Source: a virus. Taken from it: 64,000 nucleotides of DNA. Shown piece by piece: positions 8,147-16,157 of this stretch (the first letter of the stretch is position 1; each line of letters starts with the position of its first letter). The stretch is taken from IMG/VR virus record IMGVR_UViG_3300009159_000038, positions 1-64,000 of that record, one strand, 5' to 3'. The translations under genes were made by a program, and so were the position numbers. The notes under the pieces are model-generated. The model was not told where the DNA came from and did no database searches. It worked only from the letters and a program-made list of their open reading frames with translations.

Positions 8147-9300
8147 AAAATAAAGCAGCGATAGTAACCGGTAGTTCAGGTCTTATTGGTTCGCAAACGG
8201 TTAAATCTCTTATTGAAAAGGGATATTATGTGATTGGCATTGATAATGATATGCGATCATATTTTTTCGGATCCGATGCATCTACTAAAGAATCTGAACA
8301 AAAAATGTTATCTGATTATGGTAGAGAAAAATTCAATCCTGTAAGTATCGATATTCGAGATTATGAAGGATTGGAATTCGTATTCAAATATCTAACAGAA
8401 AATATAACTACTCTTCTTGGAGAACCAGTTGAATTTGATTTTGATTTAGTTGTTCATACCGCAGCACAACCTTCACATGATTGGGCAGCTAAAGAACCTC
8501 TAACTGATTTTTCTGTTAATGCAATCGGTACCATGAATTTACTAGAATTAACTCGACTATATGCACCAAAAGCAACCTTCATCTTTACTTCGACTAACAA
8601 AGTTTATGGTGATACTCCTAATCGTTTGAATTTAGTTGAATTGGAAACTCGATATGAAGCAGTATCTAATCTTTCGAAAAATCTTATCGAGGTAGATGAA
8701 TTTATGTCAATCGACCATACTAAACATTCCATCTTCGGTGCATCTAAAGTTGCTGCTGATATTATGGTTCAAGAATATGGAAGATATTTTGGAATGAATA
8801 CCGTAGTATTTCGAGGTGGTTGTTTAACTGGACCTAATCATGCAGGTGCTGAACTTCATGGATTCTTATCTTACTTAATCAAATGTATTGTTAATAACAA
8901 ACCTTATACCATCTTTGGTTATAAAGGAAAACAAGTTCGAGATAACATTCATTCATCAGATCTAGTAAATATGTTCTGGCATTATCATCAAAATCCTATT
9001 CCAGGTGCAGTGTATAATGCAGGTGGTGGTCGAGAAAACAGCACATCTATTCTTGAAGCTATCGCAACCACAAATACTATTCTTAAAGAAGAAAATCCTG
9101 AACATAAAGATTGGAAGAATTTCAAAATCTCCAATGATGCTCGAATCGGTGACCATCAATGGTATATCTCAGATCTAACTAAATTTAAGACTGATTATCC
9201 ACAATGGCCTGGAATTACAATTTCATTAGATGAAACTATTCGTCAAATAATCAAATTTGAACAAACAAAAACAGCTGAAGTACTAAATGAAGCGAATTAA
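8143..9300 (+). CDS. NAD-dependent sugar epimerase, CDP-paratose 2-epimerase-like
   Basis: The 385-residue extended SDR has the NAD motif TGSSGLIG (9-16) followed by GIDNDMRSYFFG, and long runs typical of the CDP-paratose/CDP-tyvelose epimerase group: HTAAQPSHDWAAKEP, FTSTNKVYGDTPN, FGASKVAADIMVQEYGRYFG, FRGGCLTGPNH and FGYKGKQVRDNIHSSDLV. The YxxxK catalytic Tyr is Phe here (FGASK), as I recall for this subgroup. It would change the C2 configuration of a nucleotide-activated sugar. The gene overlaps the kinase upstream (ATGA) and the glycosyltransferase downstream (14 bases), so it likely makes the donor for a neighbouring transferase. Confidence 0.85.
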   Translation: MKNKAAIVTGSSGLIGSQTVKSLIEKGYYVIGIDNDMRSYFFGSDASTKESEQKMLSDYGREKFNPVSIDIRDYEGLEFVFKYLTENITTLLGEPVEFDFDLVVHTAAQPSHDWAAKEPLTDFSVNAIGTMNLLELTRLYAPKATFIFTSTNKVYGDTPNRLNLVELETRYEAVSNLSKNLIEVDEFMSIDHTKHSIFGASKVAADIMVQEYGRYFGMNTVVFRGGCLTGPNHAGAELHGFLSYLIKCIVNNKPYTIFGYKGKQVRDNIHSSDLVNMFWHYHQNPIPGAVYNAGGGRENSTSILEAIATTNTILKEENPEHKDWKNFKISNDARIGDHQWYISDLTKFKTDYPQWPGITISLDETIRQIIKFEQTKTAEVLNEAN

Positions 9301-10555
9301 CATTGGCGTAATCATTTATACGAAGATTGGTACTAAAACTTCTATTCTTCTAGGAGAATTCGAGTTTTGGAACGATTTTCAACGAATGAACCCTGATTGT
9401 GACTTCTATTTTATATCAATATCGAAGAACACAACAAAGAGTATTATTGACCATCAACATCTACTTAACTTTCCAGTTAGGATGATACAGGTGTATGATG
9501 TGAAGGATCTTTCCAAGCTAAATAACCTTTCTGGGATATTTTCATATATGACTAGAAATACCTTCTTTGGAGGTCAAATGAATCCATCATGTGTTCATAA
9601 TTACGTGATATCTGCTTACTGTAGCAATACGCTAAACCTTCCTTTATTTATTAGAACTCCTGATTCAGAATATCCCTATTTGGATTATAAGAAAATGGCG
9701 GATGTTCGAATTGAGAAAGCTACACCAAGTACACCTAAATTCATTAGAGAAAATAAACGTTTTCTAGATGTTATGACTGCAGATATCAAATATGAAAATG
9801 TTTATTTTGTAGCCAATGGATCTCGTCATATGTGTGATTGGGTACAAGATATTGTATACCATGATATTCCAGATGTTATGAGAATAATGGAACCTAAAGA
9901 AATTTCTAGAAGAACTCTTTATGTTTCGGATGATGTTCTATTCAATCTTCATATTAATAGAGAGCGTTATGCAAATCTAAATGTTGAAGTAAAGAATAAT
10001 AAGCTTTTGTTTATTGGATTCCTTTCCGGATCAGTTGCAAAAAATCGTTTAGTTGCTTTAACTAAAATGTTGAAGGAAAAAACCGAAGAAATTCCTATGG
10101 ATATTATTGGACCTGGAGCAGATTTGTTGATAGAAGATATTATTCGTGAGGATGTTACTCTTGAAAACCGTTCAGTTTTTGGTGATGAATTTTTCAAGCT
10201 ACTTAATACATATTTAGCTTATGTGTTTATTGGTAAAGGTAATGCGATAAACAAATATGTAAACAAAACAATTTACGATTGTATATCTGCAAAATGTCCT
10301 ATTGTCGTTTACTCTGCATGTGATACTAATCAAGCTATTTTTAAGAGCAACGAATATTATTTCTCTAACGAATCCGAACTAAAAACAACCATGGATAAAT
10401 TAAGAGATCCTGCAATTCGTAATCGTTGGATCGATGAACAGAAAGCTGATATTGAAGAAAAATTAACACATAACGAAGAGATATTTAAGTTCTCTCAATT
10501 CTGTAAGCCTAAAGATCAAGTTGTTAATAACATTAGAATCGAGCCATTATTCTAA
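9287..10555 (+). CDS. GT-B-like glycosyltransferase, second in the cassette
   Basis: The 422-residue protein has a divergent N-terminal half (EFEFWNDFQRMNPDCDFYFISIS) and a clearer C-terminal half: LLFIGFLSGSVAKNRLVALTKML, MDIIGPGADLL, then FIGKGNAINKYVNKTIYDCISAKCPIVVYSA, matching the GT-B layout where the donor-binding loop precedes a helix and [KS]xPVV strand. T4-type DNA glucosyltransferases share this fold, but I cannot assign a subfamily. The 14-base overlap with the epimerase gene suggests that the transferase uses its product. Confidence 0.65.
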   Translation: MKRINIGVIIYTKIGTKTSILLGEFEFWNDFQRMNPDCDFYFISISKNTTKSIIDHQHLLNFPVRMIQVYDVKDLSKLNNLSGIFSYMTRNTFFGGQMNPSCVHNYVISAYCSNTLNLPLFIRTPDSEYPYLDYKKMADVRIEKATPSTPKFIRENKRFLDVMTADIKYENVYFVANGSRHMCDWVQDIVYHDIPDVMRIMEPKEISRRTLYVSDDVLFNLHINRERYANLNVEVKNNKLLFIGFLSGSVAKNRLVALTKMLKEKTEEIPMDIIGPGADLLIEDIIREDVTLENRSVFGDEFFKLLNTYLAYVFIGKGNAINKYVNKTIYDCISAKCPIVVYSACDTNQAIFKSNEYYFSNESELKTTMDKLRDPAIRNRWIDEQKADIEEKLTHNEEIFKFSQFCKPKDQVVNNIRIEPLF

Positions 10556-10571
10556 TTCATAAAATAATAAA

Positions 10572-11186
10572 ATGAATATATTTGTACTAGATCAAGATCC
10601 GAGAATTGCTGCACAAATGCATTGTGACAAACATGTTCCAAAAATGATTATCGAACATGCGCAAATGATGACGGCTGCATATTATTCTACTTTAGGTATT
10701 AGCCGAAAGAAAGAAATTCCGGATCAACAATTTGTAGTAAATGAAATGTTTCGCGGTTGGCCTAGAAGAAATGCCGATGGAAGTGAATGGCATTATGCAA
10801 TATCACATGTCAATCATCCATGCACAATTTGGACACGAGCTTCAATCGAGAATTTTAATTGGTTACTAGATTGTACTGAAGAACTTTGTTACGAATTCAC
10901 TCGTCGTTGGGGTGGTAAACATTCAATCGAAAAGATCGTAGATTGGATGCGTCAAAATCCTCCTAAATTGCCTTCTTCTAAACAAACTCCTTTCGCAATG
11001 GCAATGCCGGATTGTTTTAGAACTACTAATCCGATTGAATCTTATCGTAGATACTATGGCATGAAAACAACTTACATGAAAGTAGCTTGGATTCGAGGAA
11101 CTCAACCGGATTGGTGGTCAGATCAATTTGCCAAAGATTGCGTTAATCAATATTATATTGCAAACCCAGCCTTGTTGGTTGGATAA
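10572..11186 (+). CDS. Conserved phage protein of unknown function (CDKH family)
   Basis: The 204-residue protein begins MNIFVLDQDPRIAAQMHCDKHVPKM, then EHAQMM, NHPCTIWTRASIENFNWLL, KQTPFAMAMP and YRRYYGMK. I recognise this combination (CDKH near the start, NHP..W....N..WL in the middle, TPF and YR.YY late) as a family common in large phages, but I know no proven function. The conserved Cys, His and Asp residues hint at an enzyme. It follows the cassette by 16 bases and could belong to it. Confidence 0.75.
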   Translation: MNIFVLDQDPRIAAQMHCDKHVPKMIIEHAQMMTAAYYSTLGISRKKEIPDQQFVVNEMFRGWPRRNADGSEWHYAISHVNHPCTIWTRASIENFNWLLDCTEELCYEFTRRWGGKHSIEKIVDWMRQNPPKLPSSKQTPFAMAMPDCFRTTNPIESYRRYYGMKTTYMKVAWIRGTQPDWWSDQFAKDCVNQYYIANPALLVG

Positions 11187-11189
11187 ATA
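11182..11189 (+). promoter_or_regulatory. Putative late promoter motif GATAAATA
   Basis: GATAAATA differs by one base from the T4 late promoter TATAAATA and lies 16 bases before the start at 11206, overlapping the stop region of the upstream gene. The downstream product has a capsid-targeting-like N-terminus, consistent with late expression. Confidence 0.45.
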
Positions 11190-11205
11190 AAAAAAACCGA
11201 CACTA

Positions 11206-11811
11206 ATGCGTCTATTAACAAAAACCGAGTTTGATGCTCTTGTGCTTAATGAATCATATGATGATTACAAGAAAAGCATTAATGAAAATATCAAATATCA
11301 CATAGAAAATGAGCTAACTATATCTGAATCAATATTTAGAGTAGGATCTGAAGCTTATTTAGATTTCGTTAATGAAATGAGAGCACTTTGGAGAGATGGT
11401 AAAATATCAATATCCGAAGACGATCAATTTATTTTAGAAAAATTATATACTGGCCAAAAAGGAACTTATACCGACCGAGATACTGATCGAAAGAAAACTG
11501 TTAATTTTGATGATCCTCAATTATCTCCAAAGGAAATTGATACACTCTATTATGTTTATCGTCCATCTCCTTCAGGAGATAAAGATAAAGATACTGGTTT
11601 ACCAAAAGCTATCATGATTGGATTTGGTGAAAAAACTGGTCCTGGTGAAGATGATGTTAGAGATAAACATCAGGATCCAGGTAAACGTGCTGGATTTCTA
11701 GCTAGACAAAATTGCAAAGAGAAGAAAGATGAATATGCTTCTGGTTGGTGGTCATGTAACATACATAAATTCTGGAAACAACTAGGACTTAAAACAAACG
11801 ATCCATGGTAA
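11206..11811 (+). CDS. Hypothetical protein with capsid-targeting-like N-terminus
   Basis: The 201-residue protein begins MRLLTKTEFDALVLNE|SY, with LNE|S fitting the T4-type prohead protease site. The C-terminal half holds GLPKAIMIGFGEKTGPG, KRAGFLARQNCKEKKDEYASGWWSCNIHKFWKQLGLK, an RxxFxARxNCxxKKD..s.gyWSC pattern that I recall in phage and algal-virus proteins of unknown function. It may be an internal head protein with a Cys-containing C-terminal module. It overlaps the next gene by 7 bases. Confidence 0.7.
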   Translation: MRLLTKTEFDALVLNESYDDYKKSINENIKYHIENELTISESIFRVGSEAYLDFVNEMRALWRDGKISISEDDQFILEKLYTGQKGTYTDRDTDRKKTVNFDDPQLSPKEIDTLYYVYRPSPSGDKDKDTGLPKAIMIGFGEKTGPGEDDVRDKHQDPGKRAGFLARQNCKEKKDEYASGWWSCNIHKFWKQLGLKTNDPW

Positions 11812-12134
11812 ATAAAGACTGTAATTGTAAGAATTGCGAATGCAAAGAAAGAGAATCTTTTTATCTAACATTCGAAGATTATAAACCTTTTACTGATAGT
11901 TATTTCAATGGATCTCTTGTTCGTAAATTTCCTAAAGAGACACCGGCTCATTTACTCAAATGGCATATAGACGATGAAGATCGTACAATATATCCGGTAG
12001 AAGAGAATGATTGGAAATTTCAATTTGATAATAAGTTACCTATCTCGTTTGATAGTAAAATTGAAATTCCTAAGGGAATTCAACATAGAATAATAAAAGG
12101 AACCACCGATCTAATCATCTTAATCGAAAAGTAA
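11805..12134 (+). CDS. Small cupin-like protein
   Basis: The 109-residue protein has a Cys-rich N-terminus (CNCKNCECK, 6-14) that could bind a metal, then HIDDEDRTIYPVEENDWKFQFD and IEIPKGIQHRIIKGTTDLIILIE. The pattern W.fQ.d ... IP.g..HR.I.Gt.dL.l.I is that of small single-domain cupins. The substrate is unknown. It shares one base with the glycosylase start (stop and start fused as TAATG), so the pair is probably co-translated. Confidence 0.55.
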   Translation: MVNKDCNCKNCECKERESFYLTFEDYKPFTDSYFNGSLVRKFPKETPAHLLKWHIDDEDRTIYPVEENDWKFQFDNKLPISFDSKIEIPKGIQHRIIKGTTDLIILIEK

Positions 12135-12523
12135 TGGCTATTATACAACAAGAATTTCAACACGATCCATGGAAAATGCTTATAGGTTGCATCATGCTAA
12201 ATCAAACTAGCAATAAAAATGTACGCCAAGTAATATACGCATTCTTCGAGAAATGGCCAAATCCACTTTCCGTTTTACGAGCAAATCCAGATGATATTCG
12301 AGAACACATCAGACCTTTAGGATTCTATAATCGTAGAACTGCTACTATACAAAAATTCTCACAAGATTACATATCTAAATCTTTTAATCGAATAAGTGAA
12401 CTTCATGGCATTGGCAAATATGCCGAAGATTCATATGAAATCTTTATTCGCGGTAATGAAAATGTACAACCAACCGATAAGATATTGATTCGTTATCTTG
12501 CCGGTGAATTTATCGATCAATAA
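12134..12523 (+). CDS. MBD4-like helix-hairpin-helix DNA glycosylase
   Basis: The 129-residue protein follows the MBD4/endonuclease III-type layout: HDPWKMLIGCIMLNQTS (10-26), FFEKWPNPLSVLRANPDDI, PLGFYNRRTATIQKFSQDYI (61-80), the hairpin LHGIGKYAEDSYEIF (90-104), and VQPTDKILIRY with D115 aligned to the catalytic Asp of MBD4 (VHPEDHKLNKY). MBD4 excises T or 5-hydroxymethyl-U opposite G. In a phage that may carry 5-hydroxymethyl-C, this enzyme could repair its deamination product. It could also be a hypermodification enzyme of the same fold. It lacks iron-sulfur Cys residues. Confidence 0.8.
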   Translation: MAIIQQEFQHDPWKMLIGCIMLNQTSNKNVRQVIYAFFEKWPNPLSVLRANPDDIREHIRPLGFYNRRTATIQKFSQDYISKSFNRISELHGIGKYAEDSYEIFIRGNENVQPTDKILIRYLAGEFIDQ

Positions 12524-12526
12524 CCG

Positions 12527-12536
12527 GAATATATAA
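12527..12536 (+). promoter_or_regulatory. Putative late promoter motif GAATATATAA
   Basis: The exact 10-mer lies in the gap after the glycosylase gene, with 22 bases between its end and the ATG at 12559. The following segment (ctagaaataaatt) resembles the one after the motif at 14274. Confidence 0.6.
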
Positions 12537-12558
12537 CTAGAAATAAATTCTTTGAATA

Positions 12559-13110
12559 ATGAATAAACATATACCTTCCTTCAATTCTTTCATAAATGAA
12601 GGAAAAGAAATTCCTATTGAAGTGACTAAAGGTCAAGCTGCCTATTATAAAGGTCTTCCTAAATCTACTGCTCAAAAGAAGAAATCTCAAATCACCGCAC
12701 AAGCAGAGAAACCTTCAGATGATCCTTCAGCATATAAAGCTTTACCTGGAGATAAAAAAGCTCAATCTAAAGGAATAGTTAAAACTTCATCTCATGTGAA
12801 AAAATACAAAGAGATGTTTGGTGAATCTGTTATTAATGAAAAAGAAGAGGAACTTAAAAAAGGACCTATCGAAAACCCAGATATTGAAAAAGCTTTAAAG
12901 AATAAGGTAGAAGAAACCGGAGTAGATTTAGATATACTTCGAGTAGTTATGCGAAGAGGAATGGCTGCTTGGAAAGCTGGTCATCGTCCAGGAGCTACTC
13001 AAGAACAATGGGGTTATGCAAGAATTGCTTCTTTTGTTACTAAAGGACCTACTTACAAATCAACTGACTCAGATATGGCTAAAATCGCAAGAGATAGAGG
13101 TCAATTATAA
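12559..13110 (+). CDS. Lys-rich protein with capsid-targeting-like N-terminus
   Basis: The 183-residue protein begins MNKHIPSFNSFINE|GKE, fitting the (L/I)xE|G prohead protease pattern. The body is rich in Lys and Glu, and the C-terminal third has ILRVVMRRGMAAWKAGHRPGATQEQWGYARIASFVTKG, a pattern I recall from a small DUF5824-like domain in phage structural proteins (AWKtGHRPGtt..qWg.aRv.sFi). It is preceded by a late motif. I infer an internal or capsid-associated protein. Confidence 0.72.
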   Translation: MNKHIPSFNSFINEGKEIPIEVTKGQAAYYKGLPKSTAQKKKSQITAQAEKPSDDPSAYKALPGDKKAQSKGIVKTSSHVKKYKEMFGESVINEKEEELKKGPIENPDIEKALKNKVEETGVDLDILRVVMRRGMAAWKAGHRPGATQEQWGYARIASFVTKGPTYKSTDSDMAKIARDRGQL

Positions 13111-13113
13111 CTC

Positions 13114-13123
13114 GAATATATAA
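13114..13123 (+). promoter_or_regulatory. Putative late promoter motif GAATATATAA
   Basis: The exact 10-mer starts 4 bases after the upstream stop codon, with 20 bases between it and the ATG at 13144. The spacing matches that at 12527 and 24594. Confidence 0.6.
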
Positions 13124-13143
13124 AATAACAAAAAAATAGAACA

Positions 13144-13659
13144 ATGCAAAAATTCACCGAATTCGTAAAAGCCCGTGAAACTTCTATTGAAGAAAATGCT
13201 AAAGCAGAAATTGCCGCAAAATTCAATGAATTATACGAAGCAAAATTAAAAGAAATGGGAGCTAAATCTCCTTTAGATCTTACTGAAGAAGATTCTCAAG
13301 TTTTCTTTGAATACCTTAAGAGCTTAAAAGAAGCTGAATTAACTAAAGCTGACGTTAAGAAAGCCGTTAAAGCCGAGACTAAAGGTCTTGAGAAAAAAGT
13401 TGATGCTGCTGAAAAGAAAGCTGAAGCTGCCGAAGATACTGCTAAAGATGCAGAAAAAGATGCAAAGAAAGCTGGTCAAGATGAAGTTACCGATGAAAAA
13501 TCTTTCAGAGAGTATGCTACTAACCTACTTAAAACTGCACATCCTGATGATTTCGATGAGAAAATTGCTAACAAAGTAATTGATGGTATCATCGCTAAAG
13601 TTGAAGATGATAATTGGGGTGAGGCTATTGGCCGTTTAACTTCTGGTCTGGGAGGATAA
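13144..13659 (+). CDS. Charged coiled-coil protein, likely internal head or scaffold-associated
   Basis: The 171-residue protein starts MQKFTEFVKARETSIEE|NA, a targeting-like peptide with an IEE site, although the spacing is longer than in its relatives. Residues about 60-120 form an Ala/Lys/Glu-rich coiled coil (KKVDAAEKKAEAAEDTAKDAEK). The C-terminus is a compact helical segment ending in GLGG. Composition and the upstream late motif fit a prohead core or internal protein; no enzymatic motif is visible. Confidence 0.7.
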   Translation: MQKFTEFVKARETSIEENAKAEIAAKFNELYEAKLKEMGAKSPLDLTEEDSQVFFEYLKSLKEAELTKADVKKAVKAETKGLEKKVDAAEKKAEAAEDTAKDAEKDAKKAGQDEVTDEKSFREYATNLLKTAHPDDFDEKIANKVIDGIIAKVEDDNWGEAIGRLTSGLGG

Positions 13660-13683
13660 TCAATAATATAAAACAAACACAAT

Positions 13684-14190
13684 ATGAAACATATTAAAAC
13701 ATTTGAAATCTTCGTTAATGAAGCAGTTAAATTCAATCCAAGAAATCTAGATCAAGGAACTTTCTTTGATTTTATCGATAGTATGGATGCAGAAACTATT
13801 GAAGATTATGGAGTTGAAATGGATAACATGACTAAAGGTTATGAAGCCGTTGCTAAAGAATTAGGTGGTAATTTAAAAAACGTTAGCTTTGGTGATTCAG
13901 AGAATAATGATTATGAATTTTTTAAATTCTTAATGAATGTTTCTTTAGGAAGCATGGCATTTGATAAAGGAGTTAAACTTCCTGAAGTAAAATCTTTAAA
14001 AACTTTTAATATTCCATCAGGTTGGAGAGACGGTGATAATCAAGCTACATTGGTAGAAATTCCAGGAGTAGCGAATTACGTTACTTGGTTAGATGGTGAT
14101 GATTTTTCTAATTTTGATTATTGTGCTTATAAATCTTCGGATCTTCCCAAGATTGCAAAATGGGCTCAAGAGAATTACGTAGAATCTTAA
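13684..14190 (+). CDS. Hypothetical protein with capsid-targeting-like N-terminus
   Basis: The 168-residue acidic protein begins MKHIKTFEIFVNE|AVKF, again resembling MKTYQEFIAE|A, with Val at the usual Leu/Ile position. The remainder shows no known motif (PSGWRDGDNQATLVEIPGVANYVTWLDGDDF is its most distinctive part). It ends a run of three adjacent genes with such N-termini and is followed by a terminator hairpin. Confidence 0.7.
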   Translation: MKHIKTFEIFVNEAVKFNPRNLDQGTFFDFIDSMDAETIEDYGVEMDNMTKGYEAVAKELGGNLKNVSFGDSENNDYEFFKFLMNVSLGSMAFDKGVKLPEVKSLKTFNIPSGWRDGDNQATLVEIPGVANYVTWLDGDDFSNFDYCAYKSSDLPKIAKWAQENYVES

Positions 14191-14209
14191 TTCAATTATA
14201 ACTTATTAA

Positions 14210-14255
14210 CAAAGAAGGATTTGGACGCTATGCGACTGAATCCTTTTGTTTTTTG
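14210..14255 (+). terminator. Rho-independent terminator after the 12559-14190 cluster
   Basis: CAAA..AAGGATT pairs with AATCCTTTTG across a 17-base loop, and the 3' side runs into TTTTTT. It closes the late cluster of three proteins with capsid-targeting-like starts. Confidence 0.75.
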
Positions 14256-14273
14256 ATTTCATAATAATAATAC

Positions 14274-14281
14274 GATAAATA
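14274..14281 (+). promoter_or_regulatory. Putative late promoter motif GATAAATA
   Basis: GATAAATA lies just after the terminator, with 15 bases between it and the ATG at 14297. A new transcription unit after a terminator needs a promoter here, which supports the motif. Confidence 0.5.
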
Positions 14282-14296
14282 GAAATAAATTAGCAT

Positions 14297-14902
14297 ATGC
14301 CTAAAACATTCATGAAATATCAGGATTTCGTTGATCCTAAAAGATCAGGGAAATATCAGAGCATCACGATATTTGATGTTGATGATACGTTAGTCGTAAC
14401 TAAATCTCAAATTAAAGTAATTGATACTAATACCAATAAGTCTTTTACTTTAACTCCGGCAGAATTTAATGAATTTGAAAAGAAATCTCATCATGAAATG
14501 GATTATTCAGATTTCAAAAACCTAGATATTCTAAAGGCCGGTAAAATTATAGAAAATATCTTCTCTATCCTTAAGAAAGAAATGCGTAAAGGCGGAAGAG
14601 TTGGTATTATCACTGCCAGAGACGATCGAAATCTAATCTATCAATTTCTACTTCATCATGGAGTAGTGGTTAATCCAAATTACATATTTGCAGTTAATGA
14701 TCCTGAACTTGAATTTACTGGAAGCGTAGCTGAAAAGAAAAAACAAGCCTTTATAGAATTAATAAAGATTGGATTTAGAGACTTTACATTTTATGACGAT
14801 GATGCTGAAAATATACGAATTGCTAAAGAGTTAGATGGTGAAATTGAAGGTATACATATTAAGACTAAACATGTAAAGGTAAGATGGAACAACAAAGACT
14901 GA
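14297..14902 (+). CDS. HAD-superfamily phosphatase
   Basis: The 201-residue protein has the HAD nucleophile motif FDVDDT (26-31, D27 and D29), a mid-protein VGIITARDDRN (motif II, Thr), and FTFYDDDAENI (motif IV acidic pair). The layout resembles the 3'-phosphatase domain of phage polynucleotide kinase and related phage HAD proteins, so a nucleotide or DNA-end phosphatase is possible. The N-terminus MPKTFMKYQDFVDP partly resembles the targeting peptide but lacks the (L/I)xE site. It overlaps the deaminase gene by 19 bases. Confidence 0.78.
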   Translation: MPKTFMKYQDFVDPKRSGKYQSITIFDVDDTLVVTKSQIKVIDTNTNKSFTLTPAEFNEFEKKSHHEMDYSDFKNLDILKAGKIIENIFSILKKEMRKGGRVGIITARDDRNLIYQFLLHHGVVVNPNYIFAVNDPELEFTGSVAEKKKQAFIELIKIGFRDFTFYDDDAENIRIAKELDGEIEGIHIKTKHVKVRWNNKD

Positions 14903-15363
14903 TACACCGAAACGATCAAAAGATTGATACATTCGCAGAAATCGTTGAATCGATTGCTACTTTATCTGCCGCATCAACTAAGAAAGTTGCATGTATGGCT
15001 ATTCACAAAAATTTTATTAAGATTGCATCCTTTGGATATAATGGATCTTATGCTGGTGCTCCCATCAACGAAACAACTGGAACCGAAGAAGATTCGCTAG
15101 AACCTGGTAATTCAGGATTTATTCATGCAGAAGTTAACATGATTTCGAAATTTCGAGAACATGATCCTGAAAATTATATCGTTTTTCTTACGCTTTCTCC
15201 TTGCAAAATGTGCACTAAGATTCTAGTTAATTCTGGATTTAAAATGGTGTATTGGTTAGAAGATTATCGAGAACAAGAACATCTCACTATTTTCGATGAA
15301 TGTGGAATTCATTATGGTAATATAAACAAACTCAAAAAAGATTATTTCAAATTAGTAAAATGA
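14884..15363 (+). CDS. dCMP deaminase-like zinc deaminase
   Basis: The 159-residue protein has HAEVN (H81, catalytic E83) and SPCKMC (C107, C110), the zinc ligands and proton shuttle of the cytidine/dCMP deaminase superfamily. The GYNGSYAGAP segment matches the GYNG.. nucleotide-binding stretch of dCMP deaminases. It should turn dCMP into dUMP, feeding thymidylate synthesis and limiting plain dCMP. It overlaps the HAD gene and, by 4 bases, the ndk gene, which points to one nucleotide-metabolism transcript. Confidence 0.85.
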   Translation: MEQQRLIHRNDQKIDTFAEIVESIATLSAASTKKVACMAIHKNFIKIASFGYNGSYAGAPINETTGTEEDSLEPGNSGFIHAEVNMISKFREHDPENYIVFLTLSPCKMCTKILVNSGFKMVYWLEDYREQEHLTIFDECGIHYGNINKLKKDYFKLVK

Positions 15364-15782
15364 AATATACTCTAACAATTCTAAAACCAGATGCAATATC
15401 TCGTGGAATAGAATCTAAAATCACCAAACACATAACCGATGCCGGTTTTCAAATTGCCGCTCGTAAAAGAATTCACCTAACAAATGAAGAGGCCTACGAT
15501 TTCTATGAGGTACACAAAGACAAACCTTTCTTTAGATCTCTTGTAGATTACATGACTTCTGGAGCTTGTGTATTTATGGTTCTTCGTAATGAGAATTCTC
15601 CTAATGCAATAGATCATTTTCGTAAGTTAATAGGATCTACCGATCCGGCTGAAGCAGAGGAAGGAACCATTCGTAAAATGTATGCAGAATCCCTAGAAAG
15701 AAACTCTATCCATGGATCTGATTCACCGGAATCAGTTATTAAGGAGTGTGATCTTATGTTTCCGGAATTATCGTTCAATTAA
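15360..15782 (+). CDS. ndk: Nucleoside diphosphate kinase
   Basis: The 140-residue protein matches NDK throughout: TLTILKPDAISRG with K9, and the active-site NSIHGSDSPES with H118. The length is normal. It transfers phosphate from ATP to (d)NDPs, completing dNTP synthesis, including possibly modified ones. Ndk is uncommon in phages because the host enzyme is usually used. The start overlaps the deaminase stop (ATGA). Confidence 0.93.
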   Translation: MKYTLTILKPDAISRGIESKITKHITDAGFQIAARKRIHLTNEEAYDFYEVHKDKPFFRSLVDYMTSGACVFMVLRNENSPNAIDHFRKLIGSTDPAEAEEGTIRKMYAESLERNSIHGSDSPESVIKECDLMFPELSFN

Positions 15783-15794
15783 AATTAATAAATT

Positions 15795-16157
15795 ATGATA
15801 GGTGAAGAATTAGACAAATATATCCAAAATCGAGTTAAAGAAGTTTTGGATAATTCAAAATTCCCTGAATATGATGACATTCATAGTGATTCATTTTCAG
15901 AGTTAATTGACAAATTAATAATTGTACATATTAGATTATGGTACTTAGAAGATGTTATGAGTGTTGAAAAGGATGCTGATAAAATGATGATCCTTAAAAA
16001 GAAAGCCGATATAACTTTTAAAGAGAAACGTCCTATGTTAGTAAGATCAATCGATAAAATTATCAATAATATGTGTACTGGTAAATTTTCTCCTCCATCA
16101 GAAAGTCCAAAATTATATGTTGGATTTACGGATGACGATGAAAAAATTAATGCCTAA
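15795..16157 (+). CDS. Hypothetical helical protein, 120 aa
   Basis: This is a small charged, mainly helical protein (ELIDKLIIVHIRLWYLEDVMS; KKADITFKEKRPMLVRSIDKIINNM) with no family I recognise. It lies 12 bases after ndk and its last base is shared with the next start (TAATG), so it is in the same transcript. Confidence 0.7.
   Translation: MIGEELDKYIQNRVKEVLDNSKFPEYDDIHSDSFSELIDKLIIVHIRLWYLEDVMSVEKDADKMMILKKKADITFKEKRPMLVRSIDKIINNMCTGKFSPPSESPKLYVGFTDDDEKINA

Noticed and set aside
14297-14338. MPKTFMKYQDFVDP of the HAD protein as a capsid-targeting peptide
   Set aside because: The (L/I)xE cleavage site is missing (VDP instead), and the HAD motif begins soon after.
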